This document shows, piece by piece, positions 44,609 through 53,545 of a stretch of 64,000 nt of DNA; position 1 is the stretch's first letter, and each line of letters begins with the position of its first letter. The position numbers and the translations under genes were made by a program. The stretch covers positions 239,387-303,386 of the forward strand of contig NZ_LIXJ01000016.1 of the NCBI RefSeq assembly GCF_001905795.1, in the 5' to 3' direction. Below the pieces are notes generated by a model. It saw only the letters and a list, made by a program, of their open reading frames with translations, searched no databases and was not told where the DNA came from. The DNA is from Streptomyces sp. CB01580. Lineage in GTDB: Bacteria; Actinomycetota; Actinomycetes; Streptomycetales; Streptomycetaceae.

Positions 44609-45586
44609 ATGACAACTACGTACGCTGTACTTAGTGAAGGTCTGGAGAAACGCTACGGCGAGGTCCACGCCCTGCGCGGGCTCGATCTGGCCGTCGCCGA
44701 GGGCACCGTCTGCGGGGTGCTGGGGCCGAACGGCGCGGGCAAGACCACCGCCGTCCGGGTCCTCACCACGCTGACGGTCCCGGACGGCGGCAGCGCCCGG
44801 GTCGCGGGCCACGACGTGCTGCGCGAGGCGCACGCGGTGCGCGCGGCGATCGGTGTCACCGGTCAGAACGCCTCGGTCGACGGCGAACTGTCGGGGCGGC
44901 AGAATCTGCGGCTGTTCGCGAAGCTGCTCCGGTTCCGGGGCGGGGCCGCCCGCGCCCGCGCCGACGAACTGCTGGAGCGTTTCGGGCTGACGGAGGCCGC
45001 GGACCGCCCGGCCCGCACCTACTCGGGCGGCATGCGCCGCCGGCTGGACCTCGCGGCCAGTCTGCTGATCCGCCCCCGGGTGCTCTTCCTGGACGAGCCG
45101 ACCACCGGCCTCGACCCGCACAGCCGCAACCGGATCTGGGCCGCGGTCCGGGAACTCACCGGACGGGGAACCACCGTCCTGCTCACCACGCAGTACCTGG
45201 AGGAGGCCGATCAGCTGGCCGACGACATCGTGCTGATCGACCGGGGCCGGACCGCCCACCGCGGCACCCCCGCCGAACTGAAGTCGCTCATCGGCAGCTA
45301 CGCCGAGGTGGTCGTCGCCCATGAGTCGGCGCTGGCCCCGGCCGCGGGCGTCCTCGACCAGCTCACCGGCGCCGAACCGGTGATCGACCGCGAGCGCCGC
45401 ACCGCCGGTGCCGTCGCGACCGACAGCACGCTCACCCTCCCCCGCGTCGTACGCGAACTCGACGCCGCGGGCGTACCCGTGATCGACGCGAGTCTGCGCC
45501 CGCCGACGCTCGACGAGGTCTTCCTCCGCCTGACCTCCCGCGGCGACGTCCGCACCGCCCCGCCACCGAAGGAGACGGCAGCATGA
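44609..45586 (+). CDS. Drug-resistance ABC transporter ATPase, DrrA type
   Basis: ATPase subunit of 325 residues. Walker A GPNGAGKTT, Q-loop VTGQNASVDGELSGRQNL (typical of DrrA), signature YSGGMRRRLDLAASLL, Walker B RVLFLDEPTTGLDPHSR and the C-terminal LRPPTLDEVFLRLT (DrrA-specific DEVFLxLTG). It pairs with the downstream permease, which overlaps by ATGA. ATG 44609 is preferred to GTG 44600. Codons 3-9 are part of a second regulator operator. Confidence 0.93.
   Translation: MTTTYAVLSEGLEKRYGEVHALRGLDLAVAEGTVCGVLGPNGAGKTTAVRVLTTLTVPDGGSARVAGHDVLREAHAVRAAIGVTGQNASVDGELSGRQNLRLFAKLLRFRGGAARARADELLERFGLTEAADRPARTYSGGMRRRLDLAASLLIRPRVLFLDEPTTGLDPHSRNRIWAAVRELTGRGTTVLLTTQYLEEADQLADDIVLIDRGRTAHRGTPAELKSLIGSYAEVVVAHESALAPAAGVLDQLTGAEPVIDRERRTAGAVATDSTLTLPRVVRELDAAGVPVIDASLRPPTLDEVFLRLTSRGDVRTAPPPKETAA
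44615..44635. promoter_or_regulatory. TetR operator copy 2, inside the ATPase coding sequence
   Basis: An inverted copy of 44571-44591 with 18 of 21 positions identical. It covers codons 3-9 of the ATPase gene. Centres of the two copies are 44 bp apart, about four helical turns. Confidence 0.75.
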
Positions 45587-46413
45587 GCGGCACCACCGCA
45601 CCCGTCCGCGACCACGACCTTCCGGCCGCCTCTTTCGCCCTGGCGGCCGACGCCCTGGCCGTTCTGGTCCGCCACCTCCAGAAGATCAAGGCCGCCCCCG
45701 GCGTCGTGATCCTGACGCAGACCATGCCGATCACGATGCTGCTGTTCTTCGGATACGTCTTCGGCAGCGCCCTGGCCGTGCCCGGGCAGGAGTACCGCGC
45801 GTTCCTGGTGCCGGGCCTGCTCGCCGCGACGGCCGCGAACGGCGTCATGACCGGGATGTTCCAGGCCTCGCAGGACTGCCACCGCGGGGTGATGGACCGG
45901 TTCCGCACGCTGCCGATGAGCCGGTTCGCCGTACCGTTCGGACAGACCGCGGCCGACCTGCTGACCACGGCCGTCGGCATGGTCCCGCTGATCCTGGTCG
46001 GGCTGGCGGTCGGCTGGCGGATCGAGGACGGCCCGTTCGGCGCCCTGGGGGCCTTCGGGCTGCTGCTGCTCCTCCGGTTCGCCACGTCCTGGCTGGGCTG
46101 CTGGCTGGGCCTGCTGATCCGCAACGAGGAGGCGGCCGGTCAACTGGGCAGCGCCACGTTCGTCCTGCCGCTGCTGTCGAGCGCGTACATCCCGACCGAC
46201 AACCTGCCGGGGTGGCTGCGCACGGTCGCGGAGTGGAATCCGATCAGCGCCCTGGCCGCCGCCGCCCGTGATCTGTTCGGCAACGCGTCACCGGCCGCCG
46301 ATGCCGCCTGGCCGGTCGCCCACCCGGTGGCGGGGACGCTCGCCTGGTCGCTGGCGCTCCTCGTGGTCTTCGTGCCGCTGACCGTACGACGCCACGCGCG
46401 CGGCGGCGAATGA
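45583..46413 (+). CDS. ABC-2 type permease, DrrB type
   Basis: Membrane subunit of 276 residues with six predicted segments. It carries the DrrB/ABC-2 pattern: ILTQTMPITMLLFFGYVFGSAL, EYRAFLVPGLLAATAANGVMTGMFQASQDCHRGVMDRFRTLPMSRFAV and the late LLSSAYIPTDNLPGWLRTVAEWNPISALAAAARDLFGN. It exports an amphipathic drug together with the upstream ATPase. The start overlaps the ATPase stop as ATGA. Confidence 0.93.
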   Translation: MSGTTAPVRDHDLPAASFALAADALAVLVRHLQKIKAAPGVVILTQTMPITMLLFFGYVFGSALAVPGQEYRAFLVPGLLAATAANGVMTGMFQASQDCHRGVMDRFRTLPMSRFAVPFGQTAADLLTTAVGMVPLILVGLAVGWRIEDGPFGALGAFGLLLLLRFATSWLGCWLGLLIRNEEAAGQLGSATFVLPLLSSAYIPTDNLPGWLRTVAEWNPISALAAAARDLFGNASPAADAAWPVAHPVAGTLAWSLALLVVFVPLTVRRHARGGE

Positions 46414-46461
46414 CACCCGCGCACCGCGCCGTCGGGACCGACGGCTGGTGAGTACGCCGAA

Positions 46462-46507
46462 GCGCCGCCGCGGACCCCGGGGATGACGGGAGGGTCGGCG
46501 GCGGCGC
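46462..46507. terminator. Hairpin after the DrrAB operon
   Basis: GCGCCGCCGCGGACC (46462-46476) and GGTCGGCGGCGGCGC (46493-46507) pair in 14 of 15 positions. It separates the transporter operon from a convergent small gene. Confidence 0.6.
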
Positions 46508-46576
46508 ACGGCCGGTACGAACGATCGCCCGACCGGCCCGGGCACGGCCGATGAGCGGTGGTGACGGGCCGTCGGG

Positions 46577-46840
46577 TCAGTGGCGGCTGCCGAAAAGCGA
46601 GCGGCGCAGCCGGCTCAGCGGTGCGAAGAGCGAGACCCGCGCGCTCCTGCTCCGACGGCTGTGTCCGACCTCGCGCGAAGTCAGCTCGCGCATCAGCAGC
46701 GTGGCCTCGGCGACCTCCCGCCGGGGCACGGCAGGACCGCCGAGCACCGCGAGATGGCGGTCGAGGCGCGAACTGGTCGCACTGCTCCCGCATGTGATGG
46801 CAGGCACACGTGGCCTGCTGCGGACCGATATCTGTTCCAT
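46577..46840 (-). CDS. Small basic hypothetical protein (87 aa)
   Basis: Not recognised. Sequence MEQISVRSRPRVPAITCGSS at the start, then RLDRHLAVLGGPAVPRREVAEATLLMRELTSREVGHSRRSRSARVSLFAPLSRLRRSLFG. It is strongly basic with a helical centre. GGGGAG lies just before ATG 46840. About 33 bp further upstream are TAGCCT, a possible -10, and an iron-box-like sequence. The codon pattern and ribosome site support a real gene, but this is among the weaker calls. Confidence 0.55.
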   Translation of the reverse strand: MEQISVRSRPRVPAITCGSSATSSRLDRHLAVLGGPAVPRREVAEATLLMRELTSREVGHSRRSRSARVSLFAPLSRLRRSLFGSRH

Positions 46841-47107
46841 GTCACTCCCCACCCGTACGAGGGCACCCGGCCCGGGCAGGCTAACCCTAACCCCCCGCGA
46901 GGACACTCGTGTATCCCGCCCGGGGGATCGGGCGCGCCGTCCGGAGGCCGACGATCACTCTCCACACCCGTCCGGTTCCAGGGCGGGTCGGCCGCCGCGG
47001 AGCCGCCGCCCCGCCCTGGACGACGGGAGGCCGGACGAATGCCCCGCGGACGGGGCCTCCCGGCCTTCGCACCGGCCCGACGTGCCCGGCGCGCCGTACG
47101 GCGGAGA

Positions 47108-47917
47108 TCAGGCCGCCGAGTCGAGAACCGGCAGGTAGCCGCCGGACTGTCCGGCCGCCGTGGGGTGGTACGACTCACCGATGTTGAGCCAGTTGACACT
47201 GTGCAGCCAGGCGTCCCCTGAGCAGATCTCGTGCCCGGTGAACTTCCCCGCGACATCGGCGAAGGCGAACCCGTGATCGGCGGCACGCTTCGCGGTCGTC
47301 GTGTTGAGGAGGTCGGCGGCGTCGTTGATCGCGGTGCGCACCTTGTCGCTCAGACCGGCGGCGCAGCTGCCGCCGACCTTGTAGAAGCGCGGGTAGCCGA
47401 GGACGACCACACGGGCGGAGGGCGCCTTGGCGCGGATCGCCGAGTACACCGAGTCGAGGTTGCCCGGCAGGGTCGCGCCGACGTAGCTGCGGGCCGTGGC
47501 GATCCGGCCGAGACAGGTGGCCTCCGACTGGAGGACACAGGTCATCATCACATCGGCGAAGCCCGCGTCGTTGCCGCCGATGGAGATCGAGACGAGGTCG
47601 GTCGAGGAGTTCAGCGGCCCGAGCTGACCGGAGGTCACGTCCCCGGTACGGGCGCCCGAGCAGGCGGTGAAGGAGAAGGACGAGGGCGAGTGGGATGCGG
47701 CCCAGAGCGCCGGATACGCCTTGGTGCTGCGCTTGCAGGACCCGCTGGCGCTGTCGTAGCTCCCGGCGCCGACGCCCGAGGAGTACGAATCGCCGAGGGC
47801 CACGTAGTCGACCCCCTGGACGGACTGCGCGGCGGACGCGGTGGCCGCCCCGGTCAACGCGAGTACGGCACCGAGCAGAAGCGAGGACGAGAACGCCATG
47901 AGTCTGGACATCTTCAT
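47108..47917 (-). CDS. Secreted SGNH/GDSL lipase (S. rimosus lipase type)
   Basis: Precursor of 269 residues. The N-terminus MKMSRLMAFSSSLLLGAVLALTGAATASAA is a Sec signal with an AxA cleavage site. SGNH blocks are complete: block I YVALGDSYSSG, block II in ACSGARTGD, block III SIGGNDAGFADVM and block V SYHPTAAGQ with catalytic His. Six Cys form the three disulfides typical of the S. rimosus/S. coelicolor extracellular lipase. It hydrolyses esters outside the cell. GGGAGG precedes ATG 47917 closely; ATG 47911 is an alternative. Confidence 0.95.
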   Translation of the reverse strand: MKMSRLMAFSSSLLLGAVLALTGAATASAAQSVQGVDYVALGDSYSSGVGAGSYDSASGSCKRSTKAYPALWAASHSPSSFSFTACSGARTGDVTSGQLGPLNSSTDLVSISIGGNDAGFADVMMTCVLQSEATCLGRIATARSYVGATLPGNLDSVYSAIRAKAPSARVVVLGYPRFYKVGGSCAAGLSDKVRTAINDAADLLNTTTAKRAADHGFAFADVAGKFTGHEICSGDAWLHSVNWLNIGESYHPTAAGQSGGYLPVLDSAA

Positions 47918-48142
47918 GGAACCTCCCTTGGACCGACCGGCAGGATCTCCGCCTTGGTCTGCCGTGTCCGTGGTAGCAGCACCGGCACCACTTCTGGAAG
48001 TGTGCATGCCAAGTTGCTCGAAGGGGTTCTTCCGCACGCCCCCTTGATGTCGCGTCATGTCCGCGGACGACCTGTCGGACACGGGGAGAAAGGTGATGAA
48101 ACCCGGGTGCGCCGGACCTCCCCGTGCCGGATCATGGGCGCC

Positions 48143-49237
<1,095 letters not shown>

Positions 49238-49362
49238 CGACCCGACGCCTCCGGCCCCGGCCCGCTCCCGCACCGGTTCCGGGCCGTTCGCGCACGGGCC
49301 CCGTGGCGCTCACGGGGCGCTCACGGGGCGAGAGGTCCGGCGGGTGCTTCCCGCGCGCCGGC

Positions 49363-49740
49363 TCAGTGCGCCGCGTACGCCGCCCGCACCACTTCCTCGG
49401 CCAGCGACAGCGCCTCGGCCCGCGACAGGCCCAGCCGTCGCGCCTGCTCGGCGTACTCGCGAGCGGCGGATGCCGCGTGACGGTCCGCCGCCTCGCCGGC
49501 CGCGGCGACGAACGTGCCGTTGCGGCCCCGGGTCTCGATCACGCCGTCGGTCTCCAGCGCCCGGTACGCCTTGGCGACGGTGTTCGCGGCGAGGCCGAGT
49601 TCCTCGGCGAAGCCGCGTACGGTCGGAAGTCTGAAACCGACGGGAAGCGCGCCGGAACGGGCCAATTCGGAGATCTGCGCACGCAGTTGCTCGTACGGTG
49701 CGGTGCCGGAGGCCGGGTCGAGGACGATCTTGAGAGTCAC
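49363..49740 (-). CDS. GntR-family regulator, YtrA type
   Basis: Short GntR protein of 125 residues: the winged helix YEQLRAQISELARSGALPVGFRLPTVRGFAEELGLAANTVAKAYRALETDGVIETRGRNGTFVA plus a short helical dimerisation tail (ARRLGLSRAEALSLAEEVVRAAYA), the size and shape of YtrA regulators, which usually control ABC transporters. None is adjacent here. GTG 49740 was chosen. It is divergent from the acetyltransferase gene across 160 bp. Confidence 0.87.
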   Translation of the reverse strand: MTLKIVLDPASGTAPYEQLRAQISELARSGALPVGFRLPTVRGFAEELGLAANTVAKAYRALETDGVIETRGRNGTFVAAAGEAADRHAASAAREYAEQARRLGLSRAEALSLAEEVVRAAYAAH

Positions 49741-49900
49741 GTACCGATTGTCCACCACCGCGGTCCCCCGCCGCCGATGTCCGCCCCGGTGCCGTCGCCG
49801 TCCCACCGCCGTCGCGTCGCGGTCCCGGCACCGTTCCACCGCCGTTCCGATGCCGGAAAATCGGAGGCGGCGCGACGGACCCCCGCGTAGCGTCCGGCCC

Positions 49901-50821
49901 ATGACTGTCCTCGTTCGCGACTTCCTGCCCACAGACGCCGCTGCCTGGGCGCGTGTCGGGCATGCCGCAATGCCCTACATCGTGACCACCCCCGAGCAGG
50001 TCGCCTTCGACCTCGCCTCCGCCCGGTCCGAGGAGCACCGCCGACTGCTGGTCGCCGAGGAGGATGGGGAGATCATCGCGATCGCCCGGACCGGACTGGT
50101 GCCCGACGGCCCCAAACCCGGCCTGGCGTTCTGCGACCCGTACACGCACCCGGACCGCACCGGGCGCGGCGCGGGCGGGCTGCTTCTGCGGACGGCGGAG
50201 GAGCACCTCGCGATGGAAGGGGCTCGCACCGTCTACACCTGGGTGCTCGACACCCCGTCGAACCGTGCCTTCGCGGAGAAGCGCGGCTACGCGCCGAGCC
50301 GCTCGGCGCACTTCCTCCGCCTCGACCTCGCGGGCGGCGCGCTGCCGCCCCGCCCGGCCGTCCCGGCGGGCGTCGAGCTGCGCACGGGGGCGGACTTCGC
50401 GGACGACCCGCGCCCGCTCTTCGAGGCCGACGCCGAGACCACGGCCGACGAACCGAGCGACACCCCGGCCGAACTGTCCGACTACGAGCACTGGCTCCGG
50501 CAGACCTGGCGCCACCCCGCGCTCGACCACGAACTCACGTCGGTCGTGACGGTGGACGGAGAGGTGGCCACGTTCACCGCGGCCCGGACCGACGGCCGGA
50601 CCCGCTACATGTCGGGGATGACCGGCACCCGCCGCGCGTACCGGGGCCGCGGGCTGGCGAAGCTCGCCAAGCACGACTCGCTGAGCCGGGCGCGCGCGGC
50701 CGGGTACACGGACGCGTACACCGGCAACGACGCGGACAACGCTCCGATGCTGGCGGTCAACCGCTGGTTCGGCTACGAGATCTGTGCCACGGAGGTGCGG
50801 CATGTCCGTGATCTCGGCTGA
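49901..50821 (+). CDS. GNAT acetyltransferase with two GNAT modules
   Basis: Protein of 306 residues. The first GNAT unit (residues 1-150) contains the acetyl-CoA motif HPDRTGRGAGGLLLRTAEEHLAMEGARTVYTWVLDTPSNRAFAEKRGY. The second, weaker unit (about 160-306) has MTGTRRAYRGRGLAKLAKHDSLSRARAAGYTDAYTGNDADNAPMLAVNRWFGY. Tandem GNATs of this kind include the mycothiol synthase fold, but this is not MshD by its motifs. Substrate unknown. It overlaps the next gene by 20 bp. Confidence 0.88.
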   Translation: MTVLVRDFLPTDAAAWARVGHAAMPYIVTTPEQVAFDLASARSEEHRRLLVAEEDGEIIAIARTGLVPDGPKPGLAFCDPYTHPDRTGRGAGGLLLRTAEEHLAMEGARTVYTWVLDTPSNRAFAEKRGYAPSRSAHFLRLDLAGGALPPRPAVPAGVELRTGADFADDPRPLFEADAETTADEPSDTPAELSDYEHWLRQTWRHPALDHELTSVVTVDGEVATFTAARTDGRTRYMSGMTGTRRAYRGRGLAKLAKHDSLSRARAAGYTDAYTGNDADNAPMLAVNRWFGYEICATEVRHVRDLG

Positions 50822-51296
50822 GTCCTCGCTCGTGGTCGCCCTGGTGAAGGCCGGACAAACCAAGATCAGGTATCCGGCGGACCTGGTCCGCGACGACGGC
50901 ACCCGGATCACGGCACGGGCGCCCTGGGCGGCGCCGGGGGTGCGGGACTTCGGCTTCGTACGGTTCGAGCCGGGGGACGTGTTCACCGAGCACTACTGGC
51001 GCGACCGCTGGTTCGCCGTGAAGGAGGTCCGGACCGGGTCGGGCGGGCTCAAGGGCTGGTACTGCGACATCACCCGGCCCGCCGTGCTGCGGGACGGGGA
51101 GCTTGTAGTGGAGGACCTGGACCTCGACCTGTGGGTGTCGGCCGACGGGTCGTCCGTGCTGCGGCTGGACGAGGACGAGTTCGAGGCGAGCGGTCTCGCC
51201 GACCGTGATCCGGTGGCGGCCGACGCGGCCCGGCGGGCGCTGGACGAACTGGAACTGCTCGCCAGGACGGACGGTCTCGCCGCACTGCTCGGATGA
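50802..51296 (+). CDS. DUF402 protein (FomD-like phosphatase fold)
   Basis: Protein of 164 residues. It has RVDFGF-type elements of DUF402: FGFVRFEPGDVFTEHYWRDRWFAVKEVRTGSGGLKGWYCDITRPAVLRDGELVVEDLDLDLWVSADG. The WYCDI and DLDLDLWV segments hold the acidic metal-binding residues of the nucleoside-diphosphatase/FomD family. ATG 50802 follows GGAGGTGCGGC, and the 20-bp overlap with the acetyltransferase gene indicates coupled expression. Confidence 0.87.
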   Translation: MSVISAESSLVVALVKAGQTKIRYPADLVRDDGTRITARAPWAAPGVRDFGFVRFEPGDVFTEHYWRDRWFAVKEVRTGSGGLKGWYCDITRPAVLRDGELVVEDLDLDLWVSADGSSVLRLDEDEFEASGLADRDPVAADAARRALDELELLARTDGLAALLG

Positions 51297-51459
51297 CGCG
51301 CCCGGCGGACGGACCGGACTTCCGGTCCTCCCCCGGTCGGCCCCGGTGCGTCGGCCCTGCCGGGGCGGCCGGGGCCGGGCCGCCCTGGCGGGGGCGAGCG
51401 ATCGAGCACGGCCAACCTCGGAGAACCGACTGTCCGTGGTGATCGGCTCAATTACAGTG

Positions 51460-51490
51460 CTCAGGTCAGTTCCCCACCCGGTGACCTGAG
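51460..51490. promoter_or_regulatory. Inverted repeat in the htpG leader
   Basis: CTCAGGTCA (51460-51468) and TGACCTGAG (51482-51490) are perfect 9-bp arms around 13 bp. The right arm ends where the ribosome site AAGGAA begins. A TACAGT -10-like element at 51453-51458 precedes it. It is neither HAIR nor CIRCE. Confidence 0.65.
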
Positions 51491-51504
51491 AAGGAATCAC
51501 GGAT

Positions 51505-53448
51505 ATGCCCACTGAGACGTTCGAGTTTCAAGTGGAAGCGCGCCAGCTTCTGCAGATGATGATCCACTCGATCTACTCGAACAAGGACGTGTTCCTGCGC
51601 GAACTCGTCTCCAACGCCTCCGACGCGCTCGACAAACTGCGGCTGGAGGCATTGCGCGACGACTCGCTCGGCGCGGACGTGTCCGACCTCCACATCGACA
51701 TCGAGACCGAGAAGCAGGCCCGCACGCTGACCGTGCGGGACAACGGTATCGGCATGTCTCACGACGAAGTGGTCCAGCTCATCGGGACGATCGCGAATTC
51801 GGGCACCGCCAAGTTCCTGCGGGAGCTCAAGGAGGCCAAGGAGTCCGAGGACGCCACCGCGGCCGAAGGGCTGATCGGCCAGTTCGGGGTCGGGTTCTAC
51901 TCCAGCTTCATGGTGGCCGACGAGGTCACGCTGCTGACCCGGCGCGCGGGCGAGACCCGGGGCACCCGCTGGACGTCGACCGGCGAGGGCACGTACACGA
52001 TCGAGACCGTCGACAGTGCCCCGCAGGGCACCTCGGTCACGCTCCGGCTCAAGCCGGAGGACACCGAGGACCGGCTCTACGACTACACCTCCCCGTGGAA
52101 GATCAGGGAGATCGTCAAGCGGTACTCGGACTTCATCACCTGGCCCATCAGGATGGTCACGGAGACCGACGCCGACGCGAAGGACGCCGAGGAGGGCTCC
52201 GACGACGCGCCGCGCGAACCCGAGACCCTCAACTCGATGAAGGCCCTGTGGGCGCGCTCGCGCGACGAGGTCTCGGACGACGAGTACCACGAGCTGTACA
52301 AGCACATCAGCCACGACTGGATCGACCCGCTCGAAACCGTCCGGCTCCAGGCGGAGGGCACCTTCGAGTACCAGGCGCTGCTGTTCATCCCGTCGCACGC
52401 GCCCCACGACCTGTTCATGCAGGGGTACAAGCGCGGCATCCAGCTGTACGTGAAGCGCGTCTTCATCATGGACGACTGCGAAGCGCTGATGCCTCCGTAC
52501 CTGCGCTTCGTGAAGGGCGTCGTCGACGCGCAGGACCTGTCGCTCAACGTGTCGCGCGAGATCCTCCAGCAGGACCGCCAGATCCAGATGATGCACCGCC
52601 GCCTGGCGAAGAAGGTGCTGTCGACGGTCAAGGACATGATGACCGCCGACCCGGAGCGCTACGCCACGTTCTGGCGGGAGTTCGGCCGCGTCGTCAAGGA
52701 AGGGCTGCTGAGCGACTTCGAGAACCGCGACGCCATCCTCAAGATCGCCTCCTTCGCCACGACCCATGACGACGACGAGCCGACCACGCTGCAGCAGTAC
52801 GTGGAGCGGATGAAGGAGGGCCAGGAGCACATCTTCTACCTGACGGGCGAGTCCCGGCAGGCCATCGAGAACTCCCCGCACATGGAGGCGTTCCGGGCCA
52901 AGGGCATCGAGGTGCTGCTGCTGACCGATCCGGTCGACGAGGTGTGGGTCGAGGCGGAGCCCGAGTTCGACGGCAAGAAGCTGCGGTCCGTCGCCAAGGG
53001 CGAGATCGACCTCGGTACCGAGGAGGAGAAGAAGGAAGCGGCGACCGAGCGGGAGAACCGTCAGCGGGAGTACGCGGACCTGCTCTCCTGGATGACGGAG
53101 CGGCTCGGCGAGACCGTCAAGGAGGTACGTCTCTCCTCGCGCCTCACCGTCTCGCCCGCCTGCATCGTCTCGGACGCGCACGACGTGACGCCCGCCCTGC
53201 GGAACATGTACCGGGCGATGGGCCAGGCCGTCCCGGACGCCAAGCGCATCCTCGAACTCAACCCGGAGCACCCGCTGGTCGGCGGACTCAACCGGGCCTA
53301 CGCCGAACGTGCCGAGAAGGACACCACCGGTCTGGAGGAGACGGCCGAGCTGCTGCACGACCTGGCGCTGCTGGCCGAGGGCGGGGAGCTGGGCGACCCG
53401 GCGCGCTTCGTCCGGCTGATGGCCGACCGCCTCGAACGCGCCCTGTGA
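51505..53448 (+). CDS. htpG: Molecular chaperone HtpG (Hsp90)
   Basis: ATP-dependent chaperone of 647 residues. The N-terminal GHKL domain has [37 protein letters not shown] and [17 protein letters not shown]. The middle domain carries [50 protein letters not shown] with the catalytic-loop Arg. The C-terminal dimer region ends with the expected helices. Full-length and intact. ATG 51505 has AAGGAA ten bases upstream. Confidence 0.97.
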
Positions 53449-53503
53449 CCGAGGGCCCGCCGCACCACCGGCCGGGGTGACGCCCTCGGCCGGTGACCGG
53501 TCC

Positions 53504-53545
53504 GACGGTTGCCCGCCGGGGCCCGTGCCCCGGCGGGCAACCGTC
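53504..53545. terminator. Perfect 18-bp-arm hairpin after htpG
   Basis: GACGGTTGCCCGCCGGGG (53504-53521) and its exact complement (53528-53545). The right arm runs into the stop codon of the convergent gene, so it serves both directions. Confidence 0.8.

Noticed and set aside
46874..46895. Telomere-like CTAACCCTAACCCC
   Set aside because: Only two units inside the chromosome interior; better read as a partial iron-box or promoter sequence.
51460..51490. HspR (HAIR) or HrcA (CIRCE) site for htpG
   Set aside because: Arms CTCAGGTCA/TGACCTGAG do not fit CTTGAGT-N7-ACTCAAG or TTAGCACTC-N9-GAGTGCTAA.
51466..53543. Minus-strand open frame opposite htpG
   Set aside because: Shadow of the highly conserved htpG gene, with a Val/Arg/Leu-rich composition and no motifs.
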